This document shows positions 43,112 to 52,678 of a stretch of DNA of 64,000 bases, piece after piece. The stretch spans positions 124,001 to 188,000 of the forward strand of contig NZ_AQQP01000004.1 of assembly GCF_002210165.1 (NCBI RefSeq). The letters run 5' to 3'. Each line of letters opens with the position of its first letter. Positions within the stretch are counted from its first letter, which is position 1. The notes under the pieces are model-generated. The model saw only the letters and a program-made list of their open reading frames with translations, did not search any database and was not told the DNA's origin. This DNA comes from Phaeobacter sp. 22II1-1F12B (GTDB taxonomy: Bacteria > Pseudomonadota > Alphaproteobacteria > Rhodobacterales > Rhodobacteraceae). Made by a program: the position numbers and the translations under genes.

Positions 43112-43816
43112 CTAGACCATCCTGATCACGTCTTTTTCGATCGCGAGCATATAGCCGCGCCGGGCAATGTTCTTGACCAGCAGGGCACTGACCATCTGGT
43201 TGCCGAGCGTATCGCGCAGCCGTTTGATCCGCGTGGCACCGGCGGCTTCGTCGCAATCGCTGGCGGGGCGGCCGGAAATGACGGATTCGATCTCGGCACC
43301 TGAAAGGACGTCATCGTCCAGCCGCGCCTCGGCCAGAACGGCGAGCGTTTCCATCGCGGCGGCGGTGAGTTTGAAATCGAGGTTGTTGAGGTAGACGGTG
43401 TTTTCCTCGCGGCTGATCAGCAGTGAGTTGACCTGTATGCCTGTGCGTTCGATCTGGGCCATGCGCCGGTTCAGTGCGGTCAGCAGCACCAGAAAAACCA
43501 TCGCGGCGATCAGCATCGCGGTGGCAAAGACAAGCAGAACGAAGATCACCATCCGGTAGCTGGACAGCGTGTCGGAAAAAGCTGTGCCGGACTGGGCGAG
43601 GATTTCCAGAAGCCGGATTTCGGCCTGTTGGGTCAGCCCGTCGTTTTCAACAAAGAGCTGTTCCACCCGCGCGTTGAAGGCATTTGCGTCAGGCAGGGTC
43701 AGCAGCAGGAAGATCCCGGCCGTGGCAAGGATCAGGACGATGGCGGCGATCCCGGCGCCGACGATCAGCGTTCCGGATTTACGCGTATCAGTAACGGAGA
43801 AAGAAGTTGCCGGCAT
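43112..43816 (-). CDS. Membrane-anchored winged-helix protein (OmpR/ToxR-type domain at the C-terminus)
   Basis: The 234-residue protein has two membrane helices (about 17-40 and 89-113) around a 48-residue loop, then a cytoplasmic C-terminal domain. Residues 147-226 fit an OmpR-type winged helix: LTAAAMETLAVLAE, VLSGAEIESVISG, RIKRLRDTLG and a final ARRGYML wing. ToxR-like regulators carry this domain at the N-terminus and a single helix after it, so the order is reversed. It overlaps the upstream small secreted protein gene by 29 nt, so they are co-expressed. Confidence 0.75.
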   Translation of the reverse strand: MPATSFSVTDTRKSGTLIVGAGIAAIVLILATAGIFLLLTLPDANAFNARVEQLFVENDGLTQQAEIRLLEILAQSGTAFSDTLSSYRMVIFVLLVFATAMLIAAMVFLVLLTALNRRMAQIERTGIQVNSLLISREENTVYLNNLDFKLTAAAMETLAVLAEARLDDDVLSGAEIESVISGRPASDCDEAAGATRIKRLRDTLGNQMVSALLVKNIARRGYMLAIEKDVIRMV

Positions 43817-44078
43817 TGGCCTTCCTTTGCTGCAAACCTTCGGGGCCGAATACCGTGAGCACGTTCAGAAGCGTCCAGCCCTGCGACCTGAGCCGGGAGG
43901 CGAGTTCCGCGCGCGCCGACTGCTTGTTGCAGGGGCCACTCACTTGCATGACGCCGTAGTGCAGGCGCAGCGGGCTGTCCTGCTTGGCCTTGTAATCAGC
44001 GTAACATTCCGCTGCCGCGGCACTGCCTGCGAGCATCGAAACGGCGACCAGAGTCGATATCAGCATCATGTTTCTCAT
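43788..44078 (-). CDS. Small secreted protein of unknown function
   Basis: The 96-residue protein has a signal peptide (about 1-23, ending GSAAAA) and a short mature domain with two cysteines (AECYADYKAKQ and GPCNKQSA) likely to form a disulfide. I have seen similar proteins in other roseobacters but know of no function. The start is the ATG at 44078. It is coupled to the membrane-anchored winged-helix gene by a 29-nt overlap, so it could be a periplasmic partner. Confidence 0.7.
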   Translation of the reverse strand: MRNMMLISTLVAVSMLAGSAAAAECYADYKAKQDSPLRLHYGVMQVSGPCNKQSARAELASRLRSQGWTLLNVLTVFGPEGLQQRKANAGNFFLRY

Positions 44079-44253
44079 TCCGGCATCCTGCGCGCGCTCG
44101 CGACGATATTCAATAACTTCAGGCGTTTGGAGGTTTGCTATCCAATAACATCCCCGCGTTATTGCCTGACCTTGGCATTGGCGGGCAGGAATGGGCCATC
44201 GACCGGTCACGTTGATCGGATTTACCCAGTACCGCCTTGGAAGGAACGCTTTC

Positions 44254-44790
44254 ATGCACCGTAAGTTCATAGCACTCATCCTCATGGCCTCGGTTCTCGT
44301 GACCGGCGCTTCTTCTTCTGCCCGCGCCGATGGCGACGATCTGGCCCGCGCGCTGGCAGCGATTGCCGGGGTGGCGATTGTCGGCAAGATCATTTCGGAC
44401 CGGCGCGACGACGACGATCATGTCACGCATGCGCCCGCGCCTGTTTATGGTCACACCCCCCGCCCGCCGGTCTATGGGTATACACCGCCCCGGACCCGGT
44501 CGAATTTTAACTACTCCGTGCACGGCTATCCAATCCGGCGACACCCCACGCCGTATCCGGTTCGCCCCCGGCCTTCGCGGTTCGATCTTCCCGGACAATG
44601 CCTGCGGTCGTTCAAACTTAACAACAGGCCTGTCCAACTGTTTGGTGCCCGCTGCCTTCGTTACGAGTACGGGTATAAGGCGTCTTTGCCTGAAGCCTGC
44701 AAGTTCCAGTTCATCAGTGGTGGAGGTAAGCGCAATGGCTATGATTCAGCCTGCCTCCGCCAGCGCGGGTACCGGAGCGCCCGGTACTGA
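44254..44790 (+). CDS. Secreted basic low-complexity protein of unknown function
   Basis: The 178-residue protein has a signal peptide (about 1-24, ending SSARA) and a central proline-, tyrosine- and arginine-rich stretch. The C-terminal third contains four cysteines (GQCLRSF, ARCLRYEYG, PEACKF, SACLRQ). An AAGGA site precedes the ATG. It is divergent from the small secreted protein gene by 175 nt, and ends before a strong terminator. No family is recognised. Confidence 0.72.
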   Translation: MHRKFIALILMASVLVTGASSSARADGDDLARALAAIAGVAIVGKIISDRRDDDDHVTHAPAPVYGHTPRPPVYGYTPPRTRSNFNYSVHGYPIRRHPTPYPVRPRPSRFDLPGQCLRSFKLNNRPVQLFGARCLRYEYGYKASLPEACKFQFISGGGKRNGYDSACLRQRGYRSARY

Positions 44791-44820
44791 CCGGGTCAGC
44801 GGCGCTTTGCGTCGCCTTGT

Positions 44821-44847
44821 GGGGGAGGCTCAGGCCTCCCCCATTTT
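44821..44847 (+). terminator. Rho-independent terminator
   Basis: Arms GGGGGAGGC (44821-44829) and GCCTCCCCC (44834-44842) form a perfect 9-bp stem with a TCAG loop, followed by ATTTTATTT. It closes the secreted-protein gene before it. Confidence 0.92.
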
Positions 44848-44911
44848 ATTTGGTCACGATTTGACAAGCTATTCCGGCTAAATTTGAGCGATCCGAGGAA
44901 AGGAGCCTGTC

Positions 44912-45232
44912 ATGAACCCGATTGCCAATACGGCAGCAACGCCACGCGTTTCATCGGTTGTCCGGACCAAACCGGCAACAACGGAGGTTGCTGAGAAAAC
45001 CGGCCTTATGCGCAGCGATCAGGAGGATCGCAGGTCAAAGGCGGAACCGGTTGAAGAGGCGCTTTCCTTGACCGTGGACAAGATCGATTCAGCAAGTCTG
45101 TTTGCGGCGGTCGCCCGACGCGAAACACCTGCCGCGCCTCGGCCCGAAAAGCAGAAAACCACGCTTGAATTCAATATGCCCGAGATCCGAACCGAACCGT
45201 TAAGCGATACACCCGCCAATCAGGTGAAATAG
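44912..45232 (+). CDS. Small protein of unknown function
   Basis: The 106-residue protein has no signal or membrane segment and reads as largely disordered (rich in T, E, K, P, A). An AGGAAAGGAG site precedes the ATG, which supports expression. It lies 56 nt before rnhB in the same direction. No family is recognised. Confidence 0.6.
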   Translation: MNPIANTAATPRVSSVVRTKPATTEVAEKTGLMRSDQEDRRSKAEPVEEALSLTVDKIDSASLFAAVARRETPAAPRPEKQKTTLEFNMPEIRTEPLSDTPANQVK

Positions 45233-45288
45233 GGCTTATCCCTGAATGACGCTTGCAAATCCGGTCATGATCGGGTCACCAGAGGGGT

Positions 45289-45919
45289 ATGAATGGACCG
45301 GACGACAGGATTGAACGGCATCTGCTGCGCGAGGGTTTCACGCGCATTGCAGGGGTTGATGAGGTGGGCCGTGGCCCGCTGGCCGGGCCAGTGACCGCTG
45401 CCGCCGTGGTTCTGGACCTTGAAGCCGTCTGCGAGGGGCTGAACGATTCCAAGAAGCTGACGGCGCGGCGGCGCGGTTTCCTTACCGAGCAGATCAATGA
45501 AAGCGCCGAGGTATCGATTGCCCATGCCACGGTCGAGGAAATCGACGAGATCAACATACTGCAGGCCAGCCACCTAGCGATGGAACGGGCGGTGGCCGCG
45601 CTGTCCCCGGCGCCCGATTTCGTGCTGATCGACGGTCATATGCGGCCGAGTGGTTTGCGGCTTCCCTGCCGGACGGTGGTTCGCGGCGATGCGATTTCCG
45701 TATCGATTGCGGCGGCCTCAATCGTCGCCAAAACATGCCGCGATCGGATCATGGTGGATTTGGCGCAACAGCACCCCGGGTACGGCTGGGAGACCAATGC
45801 GGGATACCCGACGAAAAGCCACAGATTGGCGCTTCAAAATCTCGGCGTGACCCCACACCATAGACGATCCTTTAAGCCGGTACACAATATCTTGTATCAA
45901 GATAAAACCGTAACCAATT

Positions 45920-45921
<2 letters not shown>
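45289..45921 (+). CDS. rnhB: Ribonuclease HII
   Basis: RNase HII cuts RNA in RNA-DNA hybrids and removes single ribonucleotides from DNA. The 210-residue protein has the catalytic GVDEVGRGPLAGP motif, VLIDGH, and SIVAKTCRD segments of the family. The length is normal. The next gene, ccrM, begins 89 nt later with its own promoter. Confidence 0.95.
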
Positions 45922-47114
<1,193 letters not shown>

Positions 47115-47170
47115 ATCAATACATTACGGAATACCGCCGGTGCCTGTGGCCTGACACATGGCACTAACCT

Positions 47171-47200
47171 TGCCCCGCCCTTTCCGGCGGGGCATTTTTT
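47171..47200 (+). terminator. Rho-independent terminator of ccrM
   Basis: Arms TGCCCCGCC (47171-47179) and GGCGGGGCA (47186-47194) form a 9-bp stem with a 6-nt loop, followed by six T. Confidence 0.93.
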
Positions 47201-47259
47201 ATCCAAGCATTTTCCTGTTGCAGTGCCTATCTTTGGACCGCTGACAGAGGAGCGTTCCG

Positions 47260-48660
47260 ATGCCCATTTCAGATTTCATTCCCAACGGTCCGCCGCGCAG
47301 AGAGGAGGATGCTGAAACGCATCGCTTCGCCGAGGAGATCCTTGCGCGGCACAAGACGGAAGGAATGACCTTTGCGGTCAAGGCGCGCTGGATCGCGCTG
47401 ACGATCACGGGCGTCATGCTGATTTTTCTGATTGGTGACTGGTCGGTGCTTTACTACGAAGCCCTGCTCCTGGCGCTCGCGGGCGTGGGGGCGCTGCAAT
47501 ATTACGTGGGGCGGGTTGGCGTGTCGCGGCCAGAACTGTTTCTTCTGGCGCTCGATCTGGTTCTGATGGCGTTTATCGTGACCTTTCCCAATCCTTTCTC
47601 CGGTGAAACTATACCGGATGCGGCGCGCTACCGGTATGACGGGTTCCTTTACTTCTTCATCATCCTTGCGGCTGGCACCCTCTCTTATTCGTGGCGGACT
47701 ATCGTGGCGATCGGGCACTGGACGGCGGCGGTCTGGCTGATTGGATCGGGCCTTGTCTGGTGGTTTGGTTTTACCGACCCGGCGCTGAGCGAGGCCACGC
47801 GGACGGCATTTGCGGGCTATCCGCTATTGGTCGACCTGCTGGACCCGAACGAGGTTGGATTTGATCGCCGTATCCAGGAGGTCGTCATCTTTCTGATCGT
47901 GACCTATACGCTTGCGATAACGGTCTGGCGGTTCAACCGGCTGGTTCTTGGTAATGCCGAACTGACGCGTGAGCGTGAAAACCTGTCGCGCTATTTTTCT
48001 CCGAACGTGGTGGCCGAGCTTTCCCATAATGACGAGCCGCTCAAACAGACCAAGATGCATGACGCGGCGGTGCTGTTCGTCGATATCGTCGGTTTCACCA
48101 ATTTCGCCGCAACGCATGAGCCGGGCGAAGTCATTGATACGTTGCGGGAATTCCACAGCCGGATGGAAAAGGAAGTGTTCCGGCATGGCGGGACGCTGGA
48201 CAAGTATCTTGGCGACGGGCTGATGGCGACGTTCGGAACACCTTTGCCGAGCGATCAGGATGCGATCAACGCGCTGCGCTGTGCGCAGGCCATGATGCGG
48301 TCGATTTCAGAGCTGAATGCAGACCGTCGGGCGCAGAACAAGCCGGAGATCAAAGGCAGCCTTGGGCTGCATTACGGTCCGGTGGTTCTTGGCAATATCG
48401 GTGCCAACAGGCTGGAGTTCGCGGTGCTGGGGAACACGGTCAACGTGGCGAGCAGGATGGAAAAACTGACCCGAAAGCTGGCCGTAGAGATGGCGGTTTC
48501 GGATCAGCTGAAATCGCTGGCGCAGATCCAGTCGCCCGATGAACCGTTTCTAACGACCTTGATGCAGGGCGAGCGGCAGCAGATTCGCGGACTTGATGAA
48601 CCCATCGACGTCTGGACCTGTCGGCAGGAGACACCGGAACCTGCCGCTCGTCTGCATTAG
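47260..48660 (+). CDS. Membrane-bound class III nucleotide cyclase
   Basis: The 466-residue protein makes cAMP or cGMP. The N-terminal half has five or six hydrophobic helices (about 45-225) that may be a sensor, and the C-terminal half is a class III cyclase domain: AVLFVDIVGFTNFA with a metal-binding aspartate, KYLGDGLMATFG with the second, and LEFAVLGNTVNVASRMEKL. The lysine and aspartate for adenine recognition suggest cAMP, but this is not certain. It converges with, and overlaps by 4 nt, a response-regulator gene. Confidence 0.9.
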   Translation: MPISDFIPNGPPRREEDAETHRFAEEILARHKTEGMTFAVKARWIALTITGVMLIFLIGDWSVLYYEALLLALAGVGALQYYVGRVGVSRPELFLLALDLVLMAFIVTFPNPFSGETIPDAARYRYDGFLYFFIILAAGTLSYSWRTIVAIGHWTAAVWLIGSGLVWWFGFTDPALSEATRTAFAGYPLLVDLLDPNEVGFDRRIQEVVIFLIVTYTLAITVWRFNRLVLGNAELTRERENLSRYFSPNVVAELSHNDEPLKQTKMHDAAVLFVDIVGFTNFAATHEPGEVIDTLREFHSRMEKEVFRHGGTLDKYLGDGLMATFGTPLPSDQDAINALRCAQAMMRSISELNADRRAQNKPEIKGSLGLHYGPVVLGNIGANRLEFAVLGNTVNVASRMEKLTRKLAVEMAVSDQLKSLAQIQSPDEPFLTTLMQGERQQIRGLDEPIDVWTCRQETPEPAARLH

Positions 48661-49055
48661 TGCATCGTCGCACTCTCTGGCATGGCAGAGAGGATTACTT
48701 CGGGCGTGAAATCTGCCTTGGTGACGATATTGGAAACGCCGGCCATCTTTGCCTTTTGAAACATGAAGGGCGACGGCCAGTCCGAGACAAGGATCACGGG
48801 GATCGAGGAAAACGTGACGTGCTCTGCCAGTTCGAGCGCGAAATTGGCACCCTTGCCATCGGGCAGGTTGTTGTCGAGCAGGATGAGCGATACCCGCCCG
48901 GACAAAAGCGCCCGGCGCGCGGCATCCAGAGTAGAGACAACCCGAATGTCGATGTATTGTTCGGTTTTCTGCATGACGCGGGTCATCATCATCTGATCAA
49001 ACCGGCTGTCTTCGATGATCAGGCATTGCGGTGCAGTCAGCGATTTGTCGGGCAT
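48657..49055 (-). CDS. Single-domain response regulator
   Basis: The 132-residue protein is a lone receiver domain. It has the acidic pair region IIEDSRFDQ, the phospho-acceptor aspartate in LILLDNNLPDG, the conserved serine/threonine in ILVSDW, and lysine in VTKADF. It has no output domain, so it must act through a partner. Similar proteins in alphaproteobacteria regulate kinases or motility. It is not next to a histidine kinase. It converges on the cyclase gene with a 4-nt overlap. Confidence 0.9.
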   Translation of the reverse strand: MPDKSLTAPQCLIIEDSRFDQMMMTRVMQKTEQYIDIRVVSTLDAARRALLSGRVSLILLDNNLPDGKGANFALELAEHVTFSSIPVILVSDWPSPFMFQKAKMAGVSNIVTKADFTPEVILSAMPESATMH

Positions 49056-49122
49056 GAGCCATCCCTTTCAAGACATGCATTCGGCCGAAGTCTGGCAGGC
49101 AAGTCTTAAGGAATGGTTCACC

Positions 49123-50256
49123 TCAGCGGGGCTTGGGCAGGTCCCATTGATTATACGGGCCCCAATCGGTGATTTCGGGGTAATACATGCTTCGCCAGCG
49201 ACGCACGCGAGGGTTCATCATCCGCCGCCACAGACGCGGGATCAGCGCTGCCGTCGTCATGACCGCGTAGCCATGCGGAAGCTGCGGCGCCTCGTCCTGC
49301 GTGTAATTCTGGAGCAGCGGGAAGCGCCGGTTCGGTTTGTAATGGTGGTCGGAATGGCGTTGCAGGTTGATCAGCAGCCAGTTGGATGCCTTATGCGCCG
49401 CGTTCCACGAATGGCGGGGCTGGACATGTTCGTATTTGCCATCGCCAAGGTGTTTGCGGGTCAGACCGTAATGTTCGACGTAGTTCACCAGCTCGAGATG
49501 CCAGATCGCGATAAAGGCCTGAAGCAGGAAAAGGCCGACTCCGGTCACGCCACCAAGGGCAAAGGCAAGCCCGAGCATCAGGGCCTGAAGGAGCGCGTAG
49601 CGGTAGAAGGGATTGGCAAGGTCGGTCCAGCTTCGGTCCTTCTTTGCCAGTTTTTCCTTTTCGGCCCGGAATGCCGAAACAAGGCACTGGCGCAGGACGC
49701 GGGCGAAAAAGCGATGAAAATTCTCGTTATATCGAGCGGTTACCGGATCGCGCGGCGTACCAACATAGCGATGATGCACCAGCAGATGCTCGGAGCGGAA
49801 ATGCGAATAGAGCACCATCGCCAGCAACCAGTCGCCAAAGGCGCGTTCGATCCGGGATTTCTGGTGCATCAACTCATGGCTGTAATTGATGCCCATCGTG
49901 CCGGTCACAACACCGATGCCAAAGAACAGCCCGATCAGTTCCGCCGTTCCAAGATGGTCGGCGCGGGTGGCGTACCAGATCGCCCAGAAAAGGGTTGCGA
50001 ACTGGATCGGTGGCCATGCCAGAACAAGCATACGATACCAGTAGAGATGCGTCTCTGGCGTGTCGGGATCGGCGTTTTCCAGGTTAAGACCGAGCACCTT
50101 GTCGAGCGCGGTGTAGCAGTTCCAGGTGATCAAAGGGATCAGGAGAACATACCAGCCGCCCTGAACCGTACAGAACCAGATCAGGGGGGCGAGCAGAAAG
50201 GCGGAGGCGTAGGGCAGGATTTGCTGCCAGCGGGCAAGAGTTTCGGGCGCGATCAT
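49123..50256 (-). CDS. alkB: AlkB-type membrane di-iron monooxygenase (alkane hydroxylase-like)
   Basis: The 377-residue protein has several membrane helices and the histidine boxes of membrane fatty-acid-desaturase/alkane hydroxylases: HELMHQK, HLLVHHRYVGTP, and QRHSDHHYKPNRRFPLLQ, plus NYVEHYGL, which is characteristic of AlkB. Such enzymes oxidise the terminal carbon of medium- or long-chain alkanes and need a rubredoxin, which is not visible nearby. I use the ATG at 50256. Xylene monooxygenase-like function remains possible. Confidence 0.85.
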   Translation of the reverse strand: MIAPETLARWQQILPYASAFLLAPLIWFCTVQGGWYVLLIPLITWNCYTALDKVLGLNLENADPDTPETHLYWYRMLVLAWPPIQFATLFWAIWYATRADHLGTAELIGLFFGIGVVTGTMGINYSHELMHQKSRIERAFGDWLLAMVLYSHFRSEHLLVHHRYVGTPRDPVTARYNENFHRFFARVLRQCLVSAFRAEKEKLAKKDRSWTDLANPFYRYALLQALMLGLAFALGGVTGVGLFLLQAFIAIWHLELVNYVEHYGLTRKHLGDGKYEHVQPRHSWNAAHKASNWLLINLQRHSDHHYKPNRRFPLLQNYTQDEAPQLPHGYAVMTTAALIPRLWRRMMNPRVRRWRSMYYPEITDWGPYNQWDLPKPR

Positions 50257-50334
50257 TGCACTCTCTCGTAGCTGAGTTGAATGATTATCACCTAAATTTT
50301 TCCGGTTAACTGATTTCTCAAGCACCGTACGGTA

Positions 50335-51396
50335 CTAGGAATCACGCCATAAATCATAGGCCTTTCGCATCACAGTCGGAAGATCGGACGGCCGGAAAAG
50401 CTCCTTGGGCAGAAATTCTCCGGTTTGGGCGAGCTGATTCTGCGCCACCTTTGCGTGTCGGACCGACAGGATCAGGTGGAAATGGGTAAAGGTGTGCCGA
50501 ACTTCGCCGGGCAGGGTTTGCCAATCGGCGGTCAGGGGTGGCTGCTCGGCGGGTGAATCGCCCCAATCAGAGCCGGGCCAGCCCAGCATGCCGCCAAGAA
50601 GGCCCTTGTCGGGGCGGCGTTCGAGCAGAACGGCACCGTCATCGCGTTCGGCAAGGTAGATGATGCCGTAACGGGTCGGCTTGGGTTTCTTTGGCGCTTT
50701 GCGGGGCAGTTCGGGCGCGGTGCCAGCGGCGCGGGCAAGGCAGGGGTCGCGCAGCGGGCAGATGCCGCAGGCCGGGGATTTCGGGGTACAGATCGTGGCG
50801 CCCAGATCCATGACAGCCTGCGCGTAATCGCCCGGGCGCTGTTCGGGTGTCTGCACGGCCGTCAACCGCGCGAGTTCGGGTTTAACCGTGGGGAGCGGCG
50901 TGTGGATGTCGTATAGCCGGGCCATGACCCGTTCGACATTGCCGTCCATAACCGGTTCGGGCCTGTCAAAGGCAATGGCTGCAATAGCGGCCGCCGTATA
51001 GGGGCCGATCCCGGGCAGGGCGAGGAGATCGGCACGTTCCTCGGGGAATTGCCCGTTGTATTCTTTGGTGACGACACGGGCGCATTTCAGCAGGTTCCGC
51101 GCCCGGGCGTAATAGCCGAGACCCGCCCATTCCCCCATGACATCGGCATCCTCGGCTGCTGCCAGATCGGATATACGCGGCCAGCGCGTAGTGAAGCGTT
51201 CGAAATAGGCTTTGACCGTGGCGACCGTGGTCTGTTGCAGCATGATCTCGGACAGCCAGACGCGATAAGGATCGGGTAGGACTCCTGCGGCCCGTGCCGC
51301 AGGGCCGACACGCCAGGGCAGATCGCGGGCGTGGACATCGTACCACGCAAGCAATTCGGGCGCGATGAAACAAATCCGGCCGTTTTCGTCACGCAA
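50335..51396 (-). CDS. mutY: A/G-specific adenine DNA glycosylase
   Basis: MutY removes adenine mispaired with 8-oxoguanine. The 353-residue protein has the helix-hairpin-helix/GPD region LLALPGIGPYTAAAIAA, the four-cysteine iron-sulfur loop C-x6-C-x2-C-x5-C (CTPKSPACGICPLRDPC), and a C-terminal NUDIX-like domain. The start is TTG at 51396, just ahead of conserved LLAWYDVHARDLPWR, with G-rich sequence upstream; a different start is possible. It is divergent from the DUF721 gene. Confidence 0.93.
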   Translation of the reverse strand: MRDENGRICFIAPELLAWYDVHARDLPWRVGPAARAAGVLPDPYRVWLSEIMLQQTTVATVKAYFERFTTRWPRISDLAAAEDADVMGEWAGLGYYARARNLLKCARVVTKEYNGQFPEERADLLALPGIGPYTAAAIAAIAFDRPEPVMDGNVERVMARLYDIHTPLPTVKPELARLTAVQTPEQRPGDYAQAVMDLGATICTPKSPACGICPLRDPCLARAAGTAPELPRKAPKKPKPTRYGIIYLAERDDGAVLLERRPDKGLLGGMLGWPGSDWGDSPAEQPPLTADWQTLPGEVRHTFTHFHLILSVRHAKVAQNQLAQTGEFLPKELFRPSDLPTVMRKAYDLWRDS

Positions 51397-51475
51397 TCTT
51401 TATGCCCCCTGCGGTGTGGTTTCTCTGGTGCCTGCCCGGCAGAGGTTTACACTAGCGCCGATGCGAACGGAAACC

Positions 51476-51988
51476 ATGTCGATGAACAAAAGAAACTCTA
51501 CGACACGCGGGTTCAAACGAACCGCAAGCGTTCTGGACGACCAGATCCGCCGCGCGGGCGAAAGCCGGGGATTCGCCGTATCACGAGTACTGACCCATTG
51601 GGCAGAAATCGCAGGAGCCGAGATCGCCGAGATCGCCCGGCCGGTGAACATCGGCTATGGGCGTGGCGGGTTCGGCGCGACATTGACGGTTTTGACGACT
51701 GGTGCGCAGGCGCCGATGCTCGAGATGCAGAAGGAAAAGCTGCGCGACCGGGTGAACGCCGCCTATGGCTATAACGCGATTTCGCGGGTGCGGATCACCC
51801 AGACCGCCCCGACCGGGTTTGCCGAGGGACAGGCCCAGTTCGCCGCCCCCAAGCCCGCCCCGAAACCCGAACCGGCGCCGGAAGCGGTGGCCGCCGTGCA
51901 CGAGGCCGTGACGCCCGTGCAGAATGATGATCTGCGAGCCGCACTTGAACGTCTGGGCCGCAACGTACTAATCAAATCAAAACGTTAA
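51476..51988 (+). CDS. DUF721 (DciA-like) protein
   Basis: The 170-residue protein has the DUF721 core with FAVSRVLTHWAEIAGAEIAEI and VNIGYGRGGFGATLTVL, then a proline/alanine-rich tail and a short C-terminal helix. In other bacteria DUF721/DciA proteins help load the replicative helicase. I chose the ATG at 51476 with a GGAA site; two nearby in-frame ATGs are equally plausible. The gap to the DsbA-like gene is 12 nt, suggesting an operon. Confidence 0.85.
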   Translation: MSMNKRNSTTRGFKRTASVLDDQIRRAGESRGFAVSRVLTHWAEIAGAEIAEIARPVNIGYGRGGFGATLTVLTTGAQAPMLEMQKEKLRDRVNAAYGYNAISRVRITQTAPTGFAEGQAQFAAPKPAPKPEPAPEAVAAVHEAVTPVQNDDLRAALERLGRNVLIKSKR

Positions 51989-52000
51989 GAAAGGAATGAC

Positions 52001-52678
52001 ATGACCCGTCTTGTCGCACTTCTCTGTGCCGTGATGGCTGTCGGCATCGGTGGCTATTTCGTGCTGGGCACTTCCGGTACGAACACAACTCAAATTTCGC
52101 CCTTTGTCAGCGCCGCAAATGCGCAGGACAGCAGCGAGATCGATATCTCGACCGTTGAGGAAATGACGCTTGGAGCCGAGGACGCGCCGGTGACGATGAT
52201 CGAATACGCGTCTTTCACCTGCCCGCACTGCGCGAACTTCCACCAGAATATCTTTAAGGATATCAAGAAGAACTACATCGACACCGGGAAGGTCAAACTG
52301 GTCTACCGCGAGGTCTATTTCGACAAGTACGGTCTTTGGGCATCGCTGATTGCCCGTTGCGGCGGAGCCGACAAATTCTTTGGCATCGCCGACCTGATGT
52401 ACAAGTCGCAGGCTGAATGGGTTCGTGCCGGTGGTGCGCCCGAGATCGCGGGCGAGCTGCGCAAGATCGCGCGTCTGGCCGGTGTGGACAAGGAAACGCT
52501 GGACCAGTGCCTGTCGGACGGCCAGCAGGCGCAGACGATGGTCGCCTGGTATCAGCATCATGCCGAGGCCGACGATATCACCGGCACGCCCAGCTTTATC
52601 CTGAACGGTCAGAAAATCGCCAACCAGGGCTCTTACGAGGCATTCGCCAAGTTGATCGACGCAGAGCTGGAGAAGTAA
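52001..52678 (+). CDS. DsbA-family periplasmic thiol oxidoreductase
   Basis: The 225-residue protein has an N-terminal signal or anchor (about residues 1-24) and a thioredoxin fold with CPHC at 74-77. The cis-proline lies in GTPSFILNG. This fits a periplasmic disulfide catalyst or reductase related to DsbA/BdbD. It is coupled to the following CoA transferase gene by a one-base overlap of stop and start codons. Confidence 0.9.
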   Translation: MTRLVALLCAVMAVGIGGYFVLGTSGTNTTQISPFVSAANAQDSSEIDISTVEEMTLGAEDAPVTMIEYASFTCPHCANFHQNIFKDIKKNYIDTGKVKLVYREVYFDKYGLWASLIARCGGADKFFGIADLMYKSQAEWVRAGGAPEIAGELRKIARLAGVDKETLDQCLSDGQQAQTMVAWYQHHAEADDITGTPSFILNGQKIANQGSYEAFAKLIDAELEK

